This document shows positions 5,735 through 7,170 of a DNA stretch of 7,170 bases, piece by piece. Within the stretch, counting starts at the first letter, position 1, and each line of letters begins with the position of its first letter. The notes under the pieces were generated by a model. That model was not told the origin of the DNA. It saw nothing but the letters and a program-made list of their open reading frames with translations, and ran no database searches. The position numbers and the translations under genes are program-made. This stretch comes from JBKJVQ01 sp046717125 (GTDB taxonomy: Bacteria; Pseudomonadota; Alphaproteobacteria; Rhizobiales; Methyloligellaceae): assembly GCA_046717125.1 (NCBI GenBank), contig JBKJVQ010000219.1, positions 1-7,170 on the forward strand. Reading direction: 5' to 3'.

Positions 5735-6343
5735 ATGCCCCGTTTTTTCATTCTCGCCCGGATCTGCTGCGGCCTGTTCGCTTGGGCTTTCATTGGTGCG
5801 ACTGGCCTATCAGCCCAAACCGATGAAGGGTCTCGCCGCGTCATCATCGAGGACGACGCTCGGGCGAAGGTCATCGTCCGGGAGGACGAGCCGGACACGG
5901 TCATCATCAAAAAGGATGAGCCAGCCAGGGTAATCGTCAAGGAGCAGCCGGCGAAAGTCATCGTGCGGGAGAAGCCTGCGGTGGTCATCGAAAGGGAGCC
6001 GGGAAAAATCATCGTTGACGAAGAGCCGGAAGGACTCGTTCTTAGGGACGATCCAGGCATGGTCATCGTCGAAGACAGGGACGGCAATGTCATCGTCGGG
6101 GAGACGCCGCCTCTCATCGTCAACCTGCAGGCAGAACTGAAGCGCGTCGGCTGTTATCGGGGCGAGATCGACGGCGCCTGGGCGTCGGAATCGGCGGCGG
6201 CGCTCGAGGCTTTCTACCTTGCCCGCGGCTTGGAAAATCCGACCTTTGAGCCGACGGAAGAGGCTCTAGCCCTGGTCAAGGCAGATGACGACATCGCGTG
6301 CATCGCGGCAGCCGCTCCGCAGGATGTCCATATCAGAGACTGA
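5735..6343 (+). CDS. Exported VIV-repeat protein with C-terminal peptidoglycan-binding-like domain
   Basis: I do not recognise a named gene. The 202-residue product has a signal peptide (1-27, cleavage likely after LSA before Gln28). A tandem-repeat region (36-129) follows, in which a three-residue aliphatic strand (VII, VIV, VVI, IIV, LVL, LIV) recurs eleven times at 8-10-residue spacing. Charged linkers rich in Glu, Asp, Lys and Arg, often ending in Pro, separate the strands. The C-terminal domain (128-190) fits the PG_binding_1 pattern: LQAELKRVGCYRGEIDGAW...AALEAF, then a helix EALALV and a second Cys (IACI). It should act in the periplasm or at the cell wall; ligand unknown. ATG 5735 follows GGAGA with 6 bases spacing, so the start is good. 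The gene lies 98 bp after the dehydrogenase and leads a row of three related genes. Confidence 0.85.
   Translation: MPRFFILARICCGLFAWAFIGATGLSAQTDEGSRRVIIEDDARAKVIVREDEPDTVIIKKDEPARVIVKEQPAKVIVREKPAVVIEREPGKIIVDEEPEGLVLRDDPGMVIVEDRDGNVIVGETPPLIVNLQAELKRVGCYRGEIDGAWASESAAALEAFYLARGLENPTFEPTEEALALVKADDDIACIAAAAPQDVHIRD
5840..6121 (+). repeat. Degenerate tandem coding repeat (VIV strands)
   Basis: Eleven copies of a degenerate 24-30-bp unit encoding (V/I/L)-(I/V)-(V/I/L) followed by charged residues and often Pro. The DNA core is GTCATCGTC or a variant (GTCATCATC, GTAATCGTC, ATCATCGTT). Strands start at residues 36, 46, 56, 66, 75, 83, 92, 101, 110, 119 and 127. Synonymous and conservative differences among copies suggest an old, selected protein repeat rather than a recent DNA expansion. 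Confidence 0.75.
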
Positions 6344-6460
6344 TGTCCCGGCTCCTGGTAAAGGACCCGCCGTATCCACGGCTCGGACTAAATTCACGGA
6401 CCTAACCGGACGGACAATGCCCCGTGCACCTCTCTAAGCTCTAGGCCGGATTTCCCGAAC

Positions 6461-6832
6461 GTGTTTGTTCGACAGCTTCTCGCACCACTTTGTTTCTTCG
6501 CCAACGGAGCGTGCCTGGCCCAGGTTGAAGGCGCATTTCCCGAGAGCGGCAACATCCCGCGCGAGCAGACGATCCGCTATCTCGACCAGAAGGGCATCGT
6601 CCAGCTTCAGCAGGAATTGATCCGCGCACAGTGCTTCGCGGGTCCCGCCGACGGCGTCTGGGGCAGGTCGTCTCAAGAAGCCCTGATGAATTTCAATATC
6701 CATTCCCGTGTCGACATGGCGTCGGTCGACCCGGACATCGAGGCACTCAAACTCCTGCAGGAAACGCCGGGCATCATCTGCCCGGAACGAGCCGTGCGCG
6801 ATAGCGGGCCTTTTCCAAACGGCTTGCGGTAG
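6461..6832 (+). CDS. Small exported protein with peptidoglycan-binding-like domain
   Basis: No named family recognised. The 123-residue product has a short apparent signal peptide (MFVRQLLAPLCFFANGACLA, cleavage before Gln21), a short linker, and a domain of the PG_binding_1 type. VQLQQELIRAQCFAGPADGVWGRSSQEALMNF aligns with the C-terminal domain of the preceding gene: LQ-x-EL-x-R-x2-C-x2-G, DG-x-W, AL-x2-F, then EALKLL and a second Cys in GIIC. It lacks the VIV repeats. The start is the weak point: GTG 6461 is the only ATG or GTG after the in-frame stop at 6389, and no good ribosome binding site precedes it. It lies 117 bp after the preceding gene and is followed by a candidate terminator. 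Probably periplasmic, cell-wall-associated by domain only. Confidence 0.7.
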   Translation: MFVRQLLAPLCFFANGACLAQVEGAFPESGNIPREQTIRYLDQKGIVQLQQELIRAQCFAGPADGVWGRSSQEALMNFNIHSRVDMASVDPDIEALKLLQETPGIICPERAVRDSGPFPNGLR

Positions 6833-6879
6833 ATCGCAATCGGGTTTGGATGCCGTACGCGAGAGCGGCTTTGCTCGCC

Positions 6880-6902
6880 TGAGCGCGCCCGCTCATGTTT
6901 TT
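6880..6902 (+). terminator. Candidate intrinsic terminator
   Basis: Stem TGAGCG (6880-6885), loop CGCC, stem CGCTCA (6890-6895), followed by TGTTTTT. The stem is short at 6 bp but GC-rich and the T-run is immediate. It lies 47 bp after the stop of the small peptidoglycan-binding-like gene, the expected place, and would separate it from the next gene. Confidence 0.5.
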
Positions 6903-7009
6903 CCGGCGCAGCGTCCCGTTGTTCCAGCGCCGTTCATTTTCGACGTGATTGACTCCGCTCCCGACTTGGGCGTCCTGTGTCCCAGGTCTTGCGAACGACG
7001 GAGGACATC

Positions 7010-7170
7010 ATGATGCGTGCGACCGCTCTACTTCTGCTTACTTCAGTTGCAATTGTCGGCTTCGGGCCTTCCTCTTCAGAGGCGGGCGCGGGTACGGACG
7101 GTTCGCGCCAGATCGTTATCGAGGACAAGGACGCGAAGAAGGCCGAACCCACCGAGGAGAAAGTCAAGGA
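7010..7170 (+). CDS. Exported protein, N-terminal part (paralogue of the VIV-repeat protein), cut by window end
   Basis: An open frame running off the right edge; 53 residues are visible. ATG 7010 (or the adjacent ATG 7013) follows a strong GGAGG ribosome binding site at 7000-7004 with 5 or 8 bases spacing. Residues 1-27 form a signal peptide (MMRATALLLLTSVAIVGFG core). The mature start, TDGSRQIVIEDKDAKK, closely matches TDEGSRRVIIEDDARAK of the gene at 5735, and even the leaders agree (ACGACGGAG before each ATG). It therefore looks like a third member of the local family. After the first strand it turns Lys/Glu-rich (KKAEPTEEKVK), so it may not carry the full repeat array. Whether it ends in the same two-cysteine domain cannot be seen. 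Confidence 0.75.
   Translation, partial: MMRATALLLLTSVAIVGFGPSSSEAGAGTDGSRQIVIEDKDAKKAEPTEEKVK

Noticed and set aside
6417..6437. Short ATG frame between the two peptidoglycan-binding-like genes (six codons then TAA)
   Set aside because: Too short to be a gene and without a clear ribosome binding site; it resembles the 5735 start (ATGCCCCGT) only by a few bases.

Overview
This is a chromosomal, housekeeping-type stretch of high-GC DNA from an alphaproteobacterium, most likely of the order Hyphomicrobiales (Rhizobiales). The assignment rests on an Irr-type Fur-family regulator divergent from a fabA-fabB-fabI operon, on an SH3-domain exported protein beside a D-2-hydroxyacid dehydrogenase, and on rhizobial-looking palindromic intergenic repeats. 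No phage, transposase, CRISPR or RNA gene is visible.

Layout. Positions 69-3089 are on the minus strand and read fabA, fabB, fabI, then a small cysteine-containing protein of unknown function. FabA isomerises the C10 intermediate, FabB elongates the cis-3 product and FabI does the enoyl reduction, so the operon covers the unsaturated branch of type II fatty acid synthesis. Irr (3301-3732, plus strand) diverges from fabA across about 210 bp that hold two short dyads and a candidate irr promoter. Irr converges on an exported SH3-domain protein (3744-4358, minus strand). An intergenic region of about 285 bp follows, with two back-to-back palindromic repeats (4499-4549 and 4563-4610). Next is a D-2-hydroxyacid dehydrogenase (4644-5636, plus strand).

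The right end (5735-7170) is the least ordinary part. Three consecutive plus-strand genes encode small exported proteins. The first has a signal peptide, eleven short VIV-type strands repeating every 8-10 residues, and a C-terminal peptidoglycan-binding-like domain carrying two cysteines. The second keeps only the signal peptide and the same C-terminal domain. The third is cut by the window edge but begins like the first (signal peptide, then a GSR-x-(I/V)-(I/V)-I-E-D strand). They look like a locally duplicated family of periplasmic or envelope proteins whose function I cannot name.

Start codons were revised where sequence supports it: ATG 3089 for fabA instead of an upstream TTG, ATG 2505 for fabB, ATG 3301 for irr, and ATG 4644 for the dehydrogenase, because the upstream GTG lies in a repeat arm.
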